Shown one piece after another: positions 24,956 to 33,231 of a stretch of 63,748 nucleotides of DNA. Source of the stretch: an uncultured Clostridium sp. (GTDB taxonomy: Bacteria; Bacillota; Clostridia; Clostridiales; Clostridiaceae). Where the stretch lies: NCBI GenBank assembly GCA_902785295.1, contig CACZYK010000024.1, positions 1 through 63,748 on the forward strand, written 5' to 3'. Positions within the stretch are counted from its first letter, which is position 1. Each line of letters starts with the position of its first letter. Position numbers and translations under genes: made by a program. A model generated the notes under the pieces. It was not told the origin of the DNA. It saw only the letters and a list, made by a program, of their open reading frames with translations, and searched no databases.

Positions 24956-25025
24956 TGGAGCTGGCAATACGAACCTACAACCTGCTGATTACAAGTCAGC
25001 TGCTCTACCGTTGAGCCATGCCAGC
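24956..25025 (-). tRNA. tRNA-Thr (TGT) with a shortened T-arm, possibly defective
   Basis: Acceptor GCTGGCA/TGCCAGC, D-arm, anticodon arm (TGT) and CCA are intact, but the gene is only 70 nt. The T-arm reads GTAGG-TTCG-TAT where a 17-nt arm is expected, so about 5 nt (the 3' T-stem strand) are missing. It cannot form a standard T-stem, and may be a pseudogene or an assembly error. Confidence 0.75.
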
Positions 25026-25077
25026 ATAATATTGGTTAAATTTTTTTAGTTTTTAAATTTACTTTTTAAAAAAGTAA

Positions 25078-25154
25078 TGGCGACTCAGAAGGGGCTCGAA
25101 CCCTCGACTTCCAGCGTGACAGGCTGGCACTCTAACCAACTGAGCTACTGAGCC
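25078..25154 (-). tRNA. tRNA-Asp (GTC), copy 2
   Basis: Same 77-nt sequence as 24706-24782, including CCA. Part of the tandem duplication Asp-Val-Glu. Confidence 0.97.
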
Positions 25155-25162
25155 ATGAACTT

Positions 25163-25238
25163 TGGTGGGCACAACAGGGCTCGAACCTGTGACCCTCTGC
25201 TTGTAAGGCAGATGCTCTCCCAGCTGAGCTATGCGCCC
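25163..25238 (-). tRNA. tRNA-Val (TAC), copy 2
   Basis: Same 76-nt sequence as 24790-24865, including CCA, 8 nt from tRNA-Asp copy 2. Confidence 0.97.
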
Positions 25239-25243
25239 AAAGT

Positions 25244-25297
25244 AACCCCTGTTACCACCGTGAAAGGGTGGTGTCTTAACCGCTTGACCAAGGAGCC
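25244..25297 (-). pseudogene. tRNA-Glu (TTC) remnant lacking the 3' end
   Basis: The first 54 nt match tRNA-Glu at 24873-24947 exactly, through the anticodon arm and the 5' strand of the T-stem. The T-loop, 3' acceptor strand and CCA (about 23 nt with the spacer) are absent, and sequence jumps straight to the tRNA-Val end. It is the promoter-proximal gene of the operon. A deletion between AA microhomologies would produce this junction. Confidence 0.85.
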
Positions 25298-25341
25298 AAA
25301 GTTAAATGCTTCGTGACGTTTCCGTAACGAGCACATAAACT

Positions 25342-25370
25342 ATAATACCTAAAGAAGAGTTTTATGTCAA
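25342..25370 (-). promoter_or_regulatory. Strong promoter of the tRNA operon
   Basis: On the reverse strand TTGACA (25370-25365), a 17-nt spacer and TATTAT (25347-25342), about 45 nt before the first tRNA sequence. Confidence 0.9.
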
Positions 25371-25572
25371 CACATTTTTTTAAAAAATTTTTATTTTTTC
25401 TTTGTTTTTTATTTTTTATTAGCTCATAAGCACTTCAAAGCTTGTTATTTACTAAAATTTTCTTTATTCTATAGGAAAAATTATATATTTTGAAAGCTAT
25501 GGATAACTTGCTAAGTTAATAATAAAGCTTAATAAAAGAAAAAGTTTAAGAATTTCCTTTTCTTTCGTTAGA

Positions 25573-25645
25573 ACATAGTGAATATATTATTTTGTCCTGA
25601 CTTGGAGCTTGTCTACGGAAGAGCAAAATAATATATTCACTATGT
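25573..25645 (-). repeat. Constant-loop hairpin element, copy 3 (inverted)
   Basis: A perfect 22-bp stem (25573-25594 with 25624-25645) encloses a loop whose reverse complement carries GTAGACAAGCTCCAAGTC (25599-25616), one to two changes from the other cores. Followed by TTTTT on the forward strand. It is an inverted near-copy of copy 2 on the other side of the tRNA array. Confidence 0.9.
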
Positions 25646-25748
25646 TTTTTATATATATTCTATATTTTTATATCAATTATAGTTGGTTCCCTAACTTAAT
25701 TTAATTATGTTAAAATTATTTATACATTAACTTAAAGGAGAGTTTTTT

Positions 25749-26984
25749 ATGATTTATCATGATTGTTTAATAATTGGTGGTGGAGCTTCTGGAACAATGG
25801 CTGCTTTAGTTGCTAAAGACTTAGGAAAAGATGTTGCTATAATAGAAGGTACTGATAGAATAGGCAAAAAAATTTTAACCACTGGAAATGGAAGATGTAA
25901 TATTTCTAATATTAATATCACTTCACCATTTACTAATTATAATAGTGAAAATAACAACTTTTTTAATTACTGTCTAGAAAATTTTTCTGTAGAAAATACA
26001 AAAAATCTATTTTTAACTTTAGGTCTTCCAATAATTGAACTAGAAAACGGCAAATTATATCCACAGTCTCTTCAAGCATCATCTGTTGTGGATATTTTAA
26101 AATTATCTTTAGAAGAAAAAGGGATTCCTGTGTATAATAACTGCAAAGTAAAAACTATCCACAGAAAAAAAGACTTTATTTTATCCACAGATAATGATGA
26201 GCTTAATTTATTCACATGTAAAAAACTTATTTTAGCATGTGGTGGAAAATCTGCCATAAAAACAGGCTCAGATGGTTCAGGATTTAACTTAGCTAAAAGC
26301 TTAGGACATTCTATAATCTCTCCTCTTCCTGCTATTGTTCAATTAAAATTAAATTATCCACACCTTAAAGCTTTAGCTGGAGTAAAGTTTAATGGAAAGG
26401 CTTCTGTGTTAGTTAATAATAAAACTATTCGTGAGGATGAAGGAGAAATTTTATTTACTGATTATGGAATATCAGGTCCTCCTATACTTCAATTATCTGC
26501 TATTGCTTCTAAGGGATTACATAATCATAGTGATGTAGCCATTAAAATAGATATGATGCCAGAAAAATCTAAAGAGGATATTGAAAACTTTATTTATGGT
26601 CACTTAGCTATGTTTAGCCATAGAAGTATTTTTAATGCTTTAATAGGAGTAATAAATAAAAAATTAATTCCTATCTTTTTAAAAGATATAGGCATAACAA
26701 ATATACATATGCCATGCTATGAATTAGATTGGAAATATACTTCATTAATAGCTACAAGACTTAAAGAATGGACTTTTAAATGCATTGATACAAATGGTTT
26801 TAATAATGCTCAATTAACTCAAGGTGGTGTTGATACTAAAGATATAAATTCAAAAACTTTAGAATCAAAATTAGTTTCTGGATTATATTTCTGTGGTGAA
26901 ATACTTGATGTAAATGGAGACTGTGGTGGCTTTAACCTTCAATGGGCATGGAGTTCTGGGCAGTTAGTAGGAAATAGCCTATAA
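25749..26984 (+). CDS. FAD-dependent oxidoreductase, HI0933/BaiN-like family
   Basis: A 411-residue flavoprotein. The N-terminal dinucleotide fold is CLIIGGGASGTMAALVA (about 6-22), followed by IGKKILTTGNGRCNISN (about 38-54) typical of the HI0933 family. The C-terminal FAD-binding motif is LYFCGEILDVNGDCGGFNLQWAWSSG (about 379-404). A characterised relative, BaiN, reduces bile-acid intermediates, but most members have unknown substrates, so a bile-acid role should not be assumed. SD AAAGGAG. Its last codons form one arm of a terminator shared with the convergent thioesterase gene. Confidence 0.92.
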   Translation: MIYHDCLIIGGGASGTMAALVAKDLGKDVAIIEGTDRIGKKILTTGNGRCNISNINITSPFTNYNSENNNFFNYCLENFSVENTKNLFLTLGLPIIELENGKLYPQSLQASSVVDILKLSLEEKGIPVYNNCKVKTIHRKKDFILSTDNDELNLFTCKKLILACGGKSAIKTGSDGSGFNLAKSLGHSIISPLPAIVQLKLNYPHLKALAGVKFNGKASVLVNNKTIREDEGEILFTDYGISGPPILQLSAIASKGLHNHSDVAIKIDMMPEKSKEDIENFIYGHLAMFSHRSIFNALIGVINKKLIPIFLKDIGITNIHMPCYELDWKYTSLIATRLKEWTFKCIDTNGFNNAQLTQGGVDTKDINSKTLESKLVSGLYFCGEILDVNGDCGGFNLQWAWSSGQLVGNSL

Positions 26985-26997
26985 TAAGGCTATTTCC
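26970..26997. terminator. Bidirectional terminator spanning two stop codons
   Basis: GGAAATAGCCT (26970-26980) pairs perfectly with AGGCTATTTCC (26987-26997). The stem covers the last codons of the FAD oxidoreductase and the stop codon of the convergent thioesterase (26990-26992). Confidence 0.65.
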
Positions 26998-27739
26998 TAT
27001 TCCAATTCATTTCTAACTTAGTTAATTCTATTCCATCCTTGCTCTTTATTAGATGCACAGTCTTTATTTCATTATCAACTTCTTCTCTTACCTCAGTAAG
27101 TATAGTTACAACGTCACCATACTTTGTTTCCTTCTCAAATATTATTTTTATTCTTGATAATGTGTAATTTTTTATAATATCTTCTGGTACTGCTTCTAAG
27201 GCAAGCTCAGCATACTTAACATTATTTACATGTCCATTAGAATCTATATCACTATATCTTATTTGAAATTGCTTTTCATTAGTGACTTTTTCAACTTTTT
27301 CAACATCTTCCATATCAACATCACGAGGATTATTCTTATCTTCTCCATAAAGTTCATATTTTTCTTCTGGAATTCTTGCTGGACGTCTTCTATCAATATT
27401 TATAAAGAAAAATAATGCTACTGCTTCTCCTAAAACCTCTCCCTCTGAACTTTTTATGGTATATCCTCTATATGCATAAAACTTTTTAAAACCTATAGAT
27501 TGTGTTTCTATAGTTATAATATCTCTATATTTAGGATATTTATTAATCTTTATATCATATTTATAAAAAACCCATGCAACTCTACTTTCTGTTAAATGTT
27601 CTATAGTATCTCCAACCTCTTCAGATTGACTATTTCCAATATCACATAAAAAATTCATTATTGATGCCACTTTGCACTTTAATGTATAATCAACATCTTG
27701 ATAACGTATTTCATAACTTTTTGAATATTTTTTACTCAT
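26990..27739 (-). CDS. Acyl-ACP thioesterase (FatA/FatB-like)
   Basis: The 249-residue protein consists of two hotdog folds. The first begins YEIRYQDVDYTLKCKVASIMNFLCDIGNSQSEEVG; the second begins FQIRYSDIDSNGHVNNVKYAELALEAVP (about 142-169), which holds the conserved D-x-N-x-H-V-N-N catalytic region of plant-type acyl-ACP thioesterases. It releases fatty acids from acyl carrier protein. SD AGGAGG before ATG 27739. Monocistronic, convergent with the FAD oxidoreductase. Confidence 0.9.
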   Translation of the reverse strand: MSKKYSKSYEIRYQDVDYTLKCKVASIMNFLCDIGNSQSEEVGDTIEHLTESRVAWVFYKYDIKINKYPKYRDIITIETQSIGFKKFYAYRGYTIKSSEGEVLGEAVALFFFINIDRRRPARIPEEKYELYGEDKNNPRDVDMEDVEKVEKVTNEKQFQIRYSDIDSNGHVNNVKYAELALEAVPEDIIKNYTLSRIKIIFEKETKYGDVVTILTEVREEVDNEIKTVHLIKSKDGIELTKLEMNWNRK

Positions 27740-27763
27740 ACTATCCTCCTAATTTTATAAAAA

Positions 27764-27791
27764 AGGTAGAGCAATTCATATTACCCTACCT
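27764..27791 (-). terminator. Terminator after DUF1858 gene
   Basis: Reverse-strand AGGTAG (27791-27786) pairs with CTACCT (27769-27764) around a 16-nt loop that may extend the stem, followed by a six-T run. Confidence 0.75.
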
Positions 27792-27805
27792 CTTCTTAAA
27801 GTTTA

Positions 27806-27988
27806 TTACTTATTTAAAGCTTCTAATAATGCATCTAAATCAATTCCATGACCTAAAGCTGCTTCTTCTATAGATTCTCCTTGAGCTGAAGGACATCCAA
27901 CGCAAAACATACCAAAATCCATGAATATTTCTGCTTTAGCCATATCATTATTAACAACTTCACCTATTGTCATATCCTTAGTAATCAT
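27806..27988 (-). CDS. DUF1858 small disulfide-type protein (60 aa)
   Basis: ATG 27988 is preferred over the in-frame GTG at 27997, because AAGAGGTG, which includes that GTG, is its SD. The sequence MITKDMTIGEVVNND...GMFCVGCPSAQGESIEEAALGHGID is the DUF1858 (hybrid-cluster-associated) pattern with a CxxC at about 32-35, which may bind metal or undergo redox. It lies 25 nt after the purA stop and is probably cotranscribed. Function unknown. Confidence 0.9.
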   Translation of the reverse strand: MITKDMTIGEVVNNDMAKAEIFMDFGMFCVGCPSAQGESIEEAALGHGIDLDALLEALNK

Positions 27989-28013
27989 CAAAATCACCTC
28001 TTATTATAAAATA

Positions 28014-29278
<1,265 letters not shown>

Positions 29279-29363
29279 TTAGCCTCCTTGTGAAAATATC
29301 CATATCTACCTTTCATACTAGCAAACTCAACTTAATAGGTCAACTATAATGTCGAATATTTTT

Positions 29364-29392
29364 TTGCAAAACTTGAAAATAATTCGTATAAT
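29364..29392 (+). promoter_or_regulatory. Promoter of malic enzyme gene
   Basis: TTGCAA (29364-29369), 17-nt spacer, TATAAT (29387-29392), about 90 nt before the start codon. Confidence 0.75.
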
Positions 29393-29482
29393 ATATATTG
29401 TTGTACAAATTTTATTTTATAAATGCAAATTAATAAAAGTTAATACTTTGATATAAAATAACTATAATAAGGAGTGTTTTTA

Positions 29483-30655
29483 ATGACTATTTATGAAGAA
29501 TCTTTAAAATACCACGAAAAGCTAAGAGGAAAAATTGCAGTAAACTCATTAGCTAAAGTAAATAATGCTGATGACCTTAGCCTTGCATATACTCCAGGGG
29601 TTGCAGAACCTTGTAGAGAAATACATAAAGACCCTTCAAAAGCTTATATATACACAAGAAAATGGAATAATGTTGCTGTAATATCTGATGGTACTGCTGT
29701 TCTTGGGCTTGGAGACATAGGACCTTTAGCTTCCTTACCTGTTATGGAGGGAAAATGTGTATTATTTAAAGAATTTGCAGATGTTGATGCTTTTCCAATA
29801 GTTCTAGATACTAAAGATGTTGATGAAATAGTTGAAACTATAGTAAGAATTTCTCCATCTTTAGGGGGAATAAACTTAGAAGATATATCTGCTCCAAGAT
29901 GTTTTGAAATAGAAAGAAGATTAAAAGAAAGATTAGATATTCCTGTTTTCCATGATGACCAACATGGTACTGCTGTGGTAGTTCTTTCTGGAATAATAAA
30001 TGCATTAAAGGTTGTAAAAAAGAACCTAGCTGACCTAAAAATTGTTATAAATGGTGCTGGTTCTGCTGGTACTGCAATCTGTAAGCTTCTTCTTGCATCT
30101 GGTGTAAAGAATATTGTAATGTGTGATATTAATGGAGTTATACACGAAGGTGGAATTTTACCTAATGATAACTTAAAAGAACTTGCTAAAATAACAAATC
30201 CAAATAAAGAAACTGGTCTTTTAAAAGATGCTATTAAAAATGCAGATGTATTTATAGGTGTTTCTGCTCCTAATATAGTTTCTAAAGAAATGGTTGCTTC
30301 AATGAATAAAGATGCTATACTTTTTGCTATGGCAAATCCTACTCCAGAAATATTCCCAGAAGATGCTCTTGAAGCTGGAGCTAAGGTTGTTGGAACTGGA
30401 CGTTCAGATTATCCAAACCAAATCAATAATGTATTAGCTTTCCCTGGAATATTTAGAGGTGCTTTAGATGTTAGAGCAAGTGAAATAAATGAAGAAATGA
30501 AAGTTGCTGCTGCTTATGCTATTGCAAATTCAATCTCAGACGACGAAATAACAGCTGAGAATATAATTCCTAAGGCATTTGACCTTAAGGTGCAAAAAGC
30601 TGTTGCAGAGGCTGTTAAAGCTGCTGCAATAAAGACTGGAGTTAATAAAATTTAA
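29483..30655 (+). CDS. NAD(P)-dependent malic enzyme
   Basis: A 390-residue enzyme of the short bacterial malic-enzyme type: tyrosine motif SLAYTPGVAEPCREI, metal-binding PVFHDDQHGTAVV, NAD(P)-binding INGAGSAGTAICKLLL and ANPTPEIFPEDA. It decarboxylates malate to pyruvate, supplying NAD(P)H; cofactor preference cannot be settled by eye. ATG 29483 is chosen over the in-frame GTG 29474, whose first base ends the SD AAGGAG. Monocistronic, with element copy 4 beginning 16 nt after the stop. Confidence 0.93.
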   Translation: MTIYEESLKYHEKLRGKIAVNSLAKVNNADDLSLAYTPGVAEPCREIHKDPSKAYIYTRKWNNVAVISDGTAVLGLGDIGPLASLPVMEGKCVLFKEFADVDAFPIVLDTKDVDEIVETIVRISPSLGGINLEDISAPRCFEIERRLKERLDIPVFHDDQHGTAVVVLSGIINALKVVKKNLADLKIVINGAGSAGTAICKLLLASGVKNIVMCDINGVIHEGGILPNDNLKELAKITNPNKETGLLKDAIKNADVFIGVSAPNIVSKEMVASMNKDAILFAMANPTPEIFPEDALEAGAKVVGTGRSDYPNQINNVLAFPGIFRGALDVRASEINEEMKVAAAYAIANSISDDEITAENIIPKAFDLKVQKAVAEAVKAAAIKTGVNKI

Positions 30656-30671
30656 ACTTTAGCTTAATTCA

Positions 30672-30757
30672 AAAATAGTAGTTACCTTATATTTATTCAG
30701 TCGTTCCGTCGACAGGCTCCAAGTCACGCCTTCATAAAATAAGGTAACTACTATTTT
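30672..30757 (+). repeat. Constant-loop hairpin element, copy 4
   Basis: A perfect 19-bp stem (30672-30690 with 30739-30757), possibly extended past one bulge, encloses the core GTCGACAGGCTCCAAGTC (30708-30725). The stem sequence is unlike copies 1-3. It lies behind the malic enzyme gene. Confidence 0.9.
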
Positions 30758-30940
30758 ATTAAGCAAAATTAAATTTATTAAACAATGTTTATTGCTCAGC
30801 AATTTTTAAAACCTTATAAAACCAAGCTTTATGATGTATTTTTAATATAAGTGTAAGCTTTTCAAGTAAAAATCTAAAATAATTTTAGAATTAAAAACAA
30901 TACTATTTTCTAAACAAATTAGAAATTCAATCTAAAAATT

Positions 30941-31034
30941 AAAGGAGCTATTAGATTAAGAAATTTAATATATAGCATTTTTTCAAAGTGCTATAATACT
31001 ATATTGTTATCAAATTTCTTTATATAGCTCCTTT
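30941..31034. other. Nested three-part hairpin between malE-type gene and proC
   Basis: Three perfect stems are stacked: AAAGGAGCTAT/ATAGCTCCTTT (30941-30951 with 31024-31034), AAGAAATTT/AAATTTCTT (30958-30966 with 31012-31020) and TATAGCA/TGCTATA (30971-30977 with 30989-30995). A T-run follows on the forward strand. It may be a bidirectional terminator, a small RNA or a miniature inverted-repeat element. Confidence 0.7.
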
Positions 31035-31060
31035 TTTAATATTTTTGAATCAAGCTAAAT

Positions 31061-31861
31061 TTACATATTCTTTGATTTCTCTGAGCATTTTATTACAGCT
31101 TGCATTGCTGCGTTTCTGAAGCCAAGGCTTTCTAGGACTTCAACTGCTTCTATTGTTGTTCCTGCTGGTGAGCATACCATATCTTTTAGTTCTCCTGGAT
31201 GTTTTCCTGTTTCTAATACCATCTTAGAAGAGCCTAAAACGCTTTGTGCTGCCATCTTGTAAGCTTTTGCTCTTGGAATGCCCATCTTTACTGCTCCATC
31301 TGCCATAGCTTCTATGAACATAAACACATATGCTGGTGAAGAGCCACATAATCCAGTAAAGGCATGAAAGTCTTTTTCTGCAAGTTCAACACATTCTCCA
31401 AAGCTAGAGAACATATCTAAAGTAAATTTTAATTCTTCTTCAGATACATTTTTATTTGGACAAACTCCAGACATTGCTTCTCCAACAAGTGCTGGAGTAT
31501 TTGGCATTGTTCTTATAACCTTAGCATCACTTCCAAGCCATTCTTCCATATTAGAAATACTTATTCCTGCTGCTATTGTTATTATAAGTTTATTCTTTGT
31601 TAATTCTTCCTTTACTTCTTCAACAACACTTTTATACATGTTAGGCTTTACTGCAAAAACTACTATATCAGAATTTTTAGCCACATATTTATTATCTGTT
31701 GTTCCAAAAACATCAAAACTATTTTTTATTTTATCCACTGATGTTTGTGTTCTAGCAGAAACTATTATATCTTCTTTCTTTTGAAAACCAGATTTAATAA
31801 GTCCACCTACCATAGCACTCCCCATATTTCCACAACCAATAAAACCTATTTTTTTACTCAT
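31061..31861 (-). CDS. proC: Pyrroline-5-carboxylate reductase ProC
   Basis: The 266-residue enzyme reduces pyrroline-5-carboxylate to proline. N-terminal dinucleotide fold KKIGFIGCGNMGSAMVGGL; the C-terminal family signature PGELKDMVCSPAGTTIEAVEVLE (about 222-244) is intact. Length is normal. It starts 15 nt after dnaB stops, probably same transcript, but metabolically unrelated to it. Confidence 0.96.
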   Translation of the reverse strand: MSKKIGFIGCGNMGSAMVGGLIKSGFQKKEDIIVSARTQTSVDKIKNSFDVFGTTDNKYVAKNSDIVVFAVKPNMYKSVVEEVKEELTKNKLIITIAAGISISNMEEWLGSDAKVIRTMPNTPALVGEAMSGVCPNKNVSEEELKFTLDMFSSFGECVELAEKDFHAFTGLCGSSPAYVFMFIEAMADGAVKMGIPRAKAYKMAAQSVLGSSKMVLETGKHPGELKDMVCSPAGTTIEAVEVLESLGFRNAAMQAVIKCSEKSKNM

Positions 31862-31876
31862 CTTTTAGCCCCCATT

Positions 31877-33211
31877 TTATTCTTTATGTGTAACTTCTAA
31901 ATTACCAAATTTACTATATTGACCAAGCCAAGCTAGCTTTACTGTTCCAACTGGACCATTTCTTTGCTTAGCTATAATACATTCAGCTATATTTGTATCT
32001 TCTGTTTCTTTATTATAATACTCGTCTCTATATAAAAACATAACAAGGTCAGCATCTTGTTCTATAGAACCAGATTCTCTTAAATCTGAAAGCATAGGTC
32101 TATGGTCTGCTCTTTGTTCAGGTGCACGTGAAAGCTGTGACAATGCTATAACTGGGCATTCCATTTCCTTTGCCAAAGCCTTAATAGATCTTGATATTTC
32201 AGATACCTCTTGTTGTCTGCTTTCATTTGAAGAACCAGACATTAATTGAAGATAGTCAATAACTATTAAATCTATTCCATACTCTAATTTTAATCTTCTA
32301 CACTTAGACCTCATTTCCATAACTGTTACTCCAGCAGTATCATCAATATATATCTTTGCCTTTGATAATGGTCCTGTTGCTCTAGCTATGTTTTCCCAGT
32401 CCTTATCTTCAAGAGCACCTGTTCTAAGCTTAAGCATATCTACATTAGCTTCAGAACATAATAACTTATATGCTAACTGTTCCTTAGACATTTCTAAAGA
32501 AAATACCACAACACTTTTACCTTCTCTTAAAGCTGCATGTTCTGCAATATTTAATGCAAAAGTGGTTTTTCCCATTGATGGTCTAGCAGCTATTAAAACC
32601 ATATCTCCCTTTTGAAATCCTGATGTTTTTGCATCTAAATCAATAAATCCCGAACCAACTCCAGTAATTTCACCTTTATTATTAAATATCCTTTCAATTT
32701 CAACAAATCCTCTTTCTAATACTACATTTAATGGTTCAAAATCACTAGTAGTTCTTTTTTCTGCTATATCAAAAATTCTTTTTTCTGCACCCTCTAATAC
32801 ATTCTCTACTTCACCTTGTTTATTATAGCTATCTTCAATTATTGAAGTAGATGCCTTTATTAGTTTTCTAAGTATTGATTTTTCTTTTACAATTTTTATG
32901 TACGCAGATAAATTAATTGTAGTAAGCAATGAGGAACCTAGCTCTGACACATAAGTTATTCCACCTGCTTTTTCTAACTTTTCAGTAGCCTTTAATCTTT
33001 CTAACAATGTAACAAGGTCTACTGGCATATCATCTTTAAACATTTCAGAGATGGTCTTAAAAAGCACCTTATGACCATCTCTATAAAAATCTTCTTCTTC
33101 AAGCTTTTCAATAGCCTCTGCAATAGCGTTTTTATCAGTAATCATAGATCCTAATACACACTGTTCTGCTTCTATGCTTTGAGGTAAGCTTCTCATTATT
33201 GGAGCGTCCAA
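31877..33211 (-). CDS. dnaB: Replicative DNA helicase DnaB
   Basis: A 444-residue RecA-fold hexameric helicase. The N-terminal DnaB domain (LPQSIEAEQCVLGSMI) precedes a linker and the RecA core with Walker A AARPSMGKTTFALN and Walker B IDLIVIDYLQLM. The start is TTG 33211, because AAAGGAG lies 8 nt upstream; ATG five codons later is the alternative. It unwinds DNA at forks and is loaded by the DnaD and DnaC-like proteins encoded at 22440-24390. Follows lonC by 20 nt in the same direction. Confidence 0.97.
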   Translation of the reverse strand: MDAPIMRSLPQSIEAEQCVLGSMITDKNAIAEAIEKLEEEDFYRDGHKVLFKTISEMFKDDMPVDLVTLLERLKATEKLEKAGGITYVSELGSSLLTTINLSAYIKIVKEKSILRKLIKASTSIIEDSYNKQGEVENVLEGAEKRIFDIAEKRTTSDFEPLNVVLERGFVEIERIFNNKGEITGVGSGFIDLDAKTSGFQKGDMVLIAARPSMGKTTFALNIAEHAALREGKSVVVFSLEMSKEQLAYKLLCSEANVDMLKLRTGALEDKDWENIARATGPLSKAKIYIDDTAGVTVMEMRSKCRRLKLEYGIDLIVIDYLQLMSGSSNESRQQEVSEISRSIKALAKEMECPVIALSQLSRAPEQRADHRPMLSDLRESGSIEQDADLVMFLYRDEYYNKETEDTNIAECIIAKQRNGPVGTVKLAWLGQYSKFGNLEVTHKE

Positions 33212-33231
33212 AAATAACTCTCCTTTCTTAA

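Larger units (their letters stand above)
25298..25748. other. Intergenic region upstream of the tRNA operon
   Basis: Contains the tRNA leader and promoter (25298-25370), an A/T-rich stretch with no reading frame or signal I can identify (25371-25572), element copy 3 (25573-25645) and the SD AAAGGAG for the FAD oxidoreductase gene. Confidence 0.6.
30656..31060. other. Convergent intergenic region, malic enzyme/proC
   Basis: 405 nt without a gene. It contains element copy 4 (30672-30757), a small CTAAAATAATTTTAG palindrome near 30881 and a nested triple-stem hairpin (30941-31034). Confidence 0.7.

Noticed and set aside
25298-25341. Possible T-box or riboswitch in the tRNA operon leader
   Set aside because: Only about 45 nt long and without T-box or aptamer motifs.
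24392-25645. The repeated hairpins resembling a CRISPR-like repeat series
   Set aside because: Spacing is irregular, orientation mixed, stems differ and no cas genes are present.
25749-26984. Assigning a bile-acid role to the BaiN-like flavoprotein
   Set aside because: Only the broad family is visible, and no bai operon genes are nearby.
30656-31060. Riboswitch controlling proC or the malic enzyme gene
   Set aside because: The region is downstream of both convergent genes, so it cannot be a 5' leader for either.
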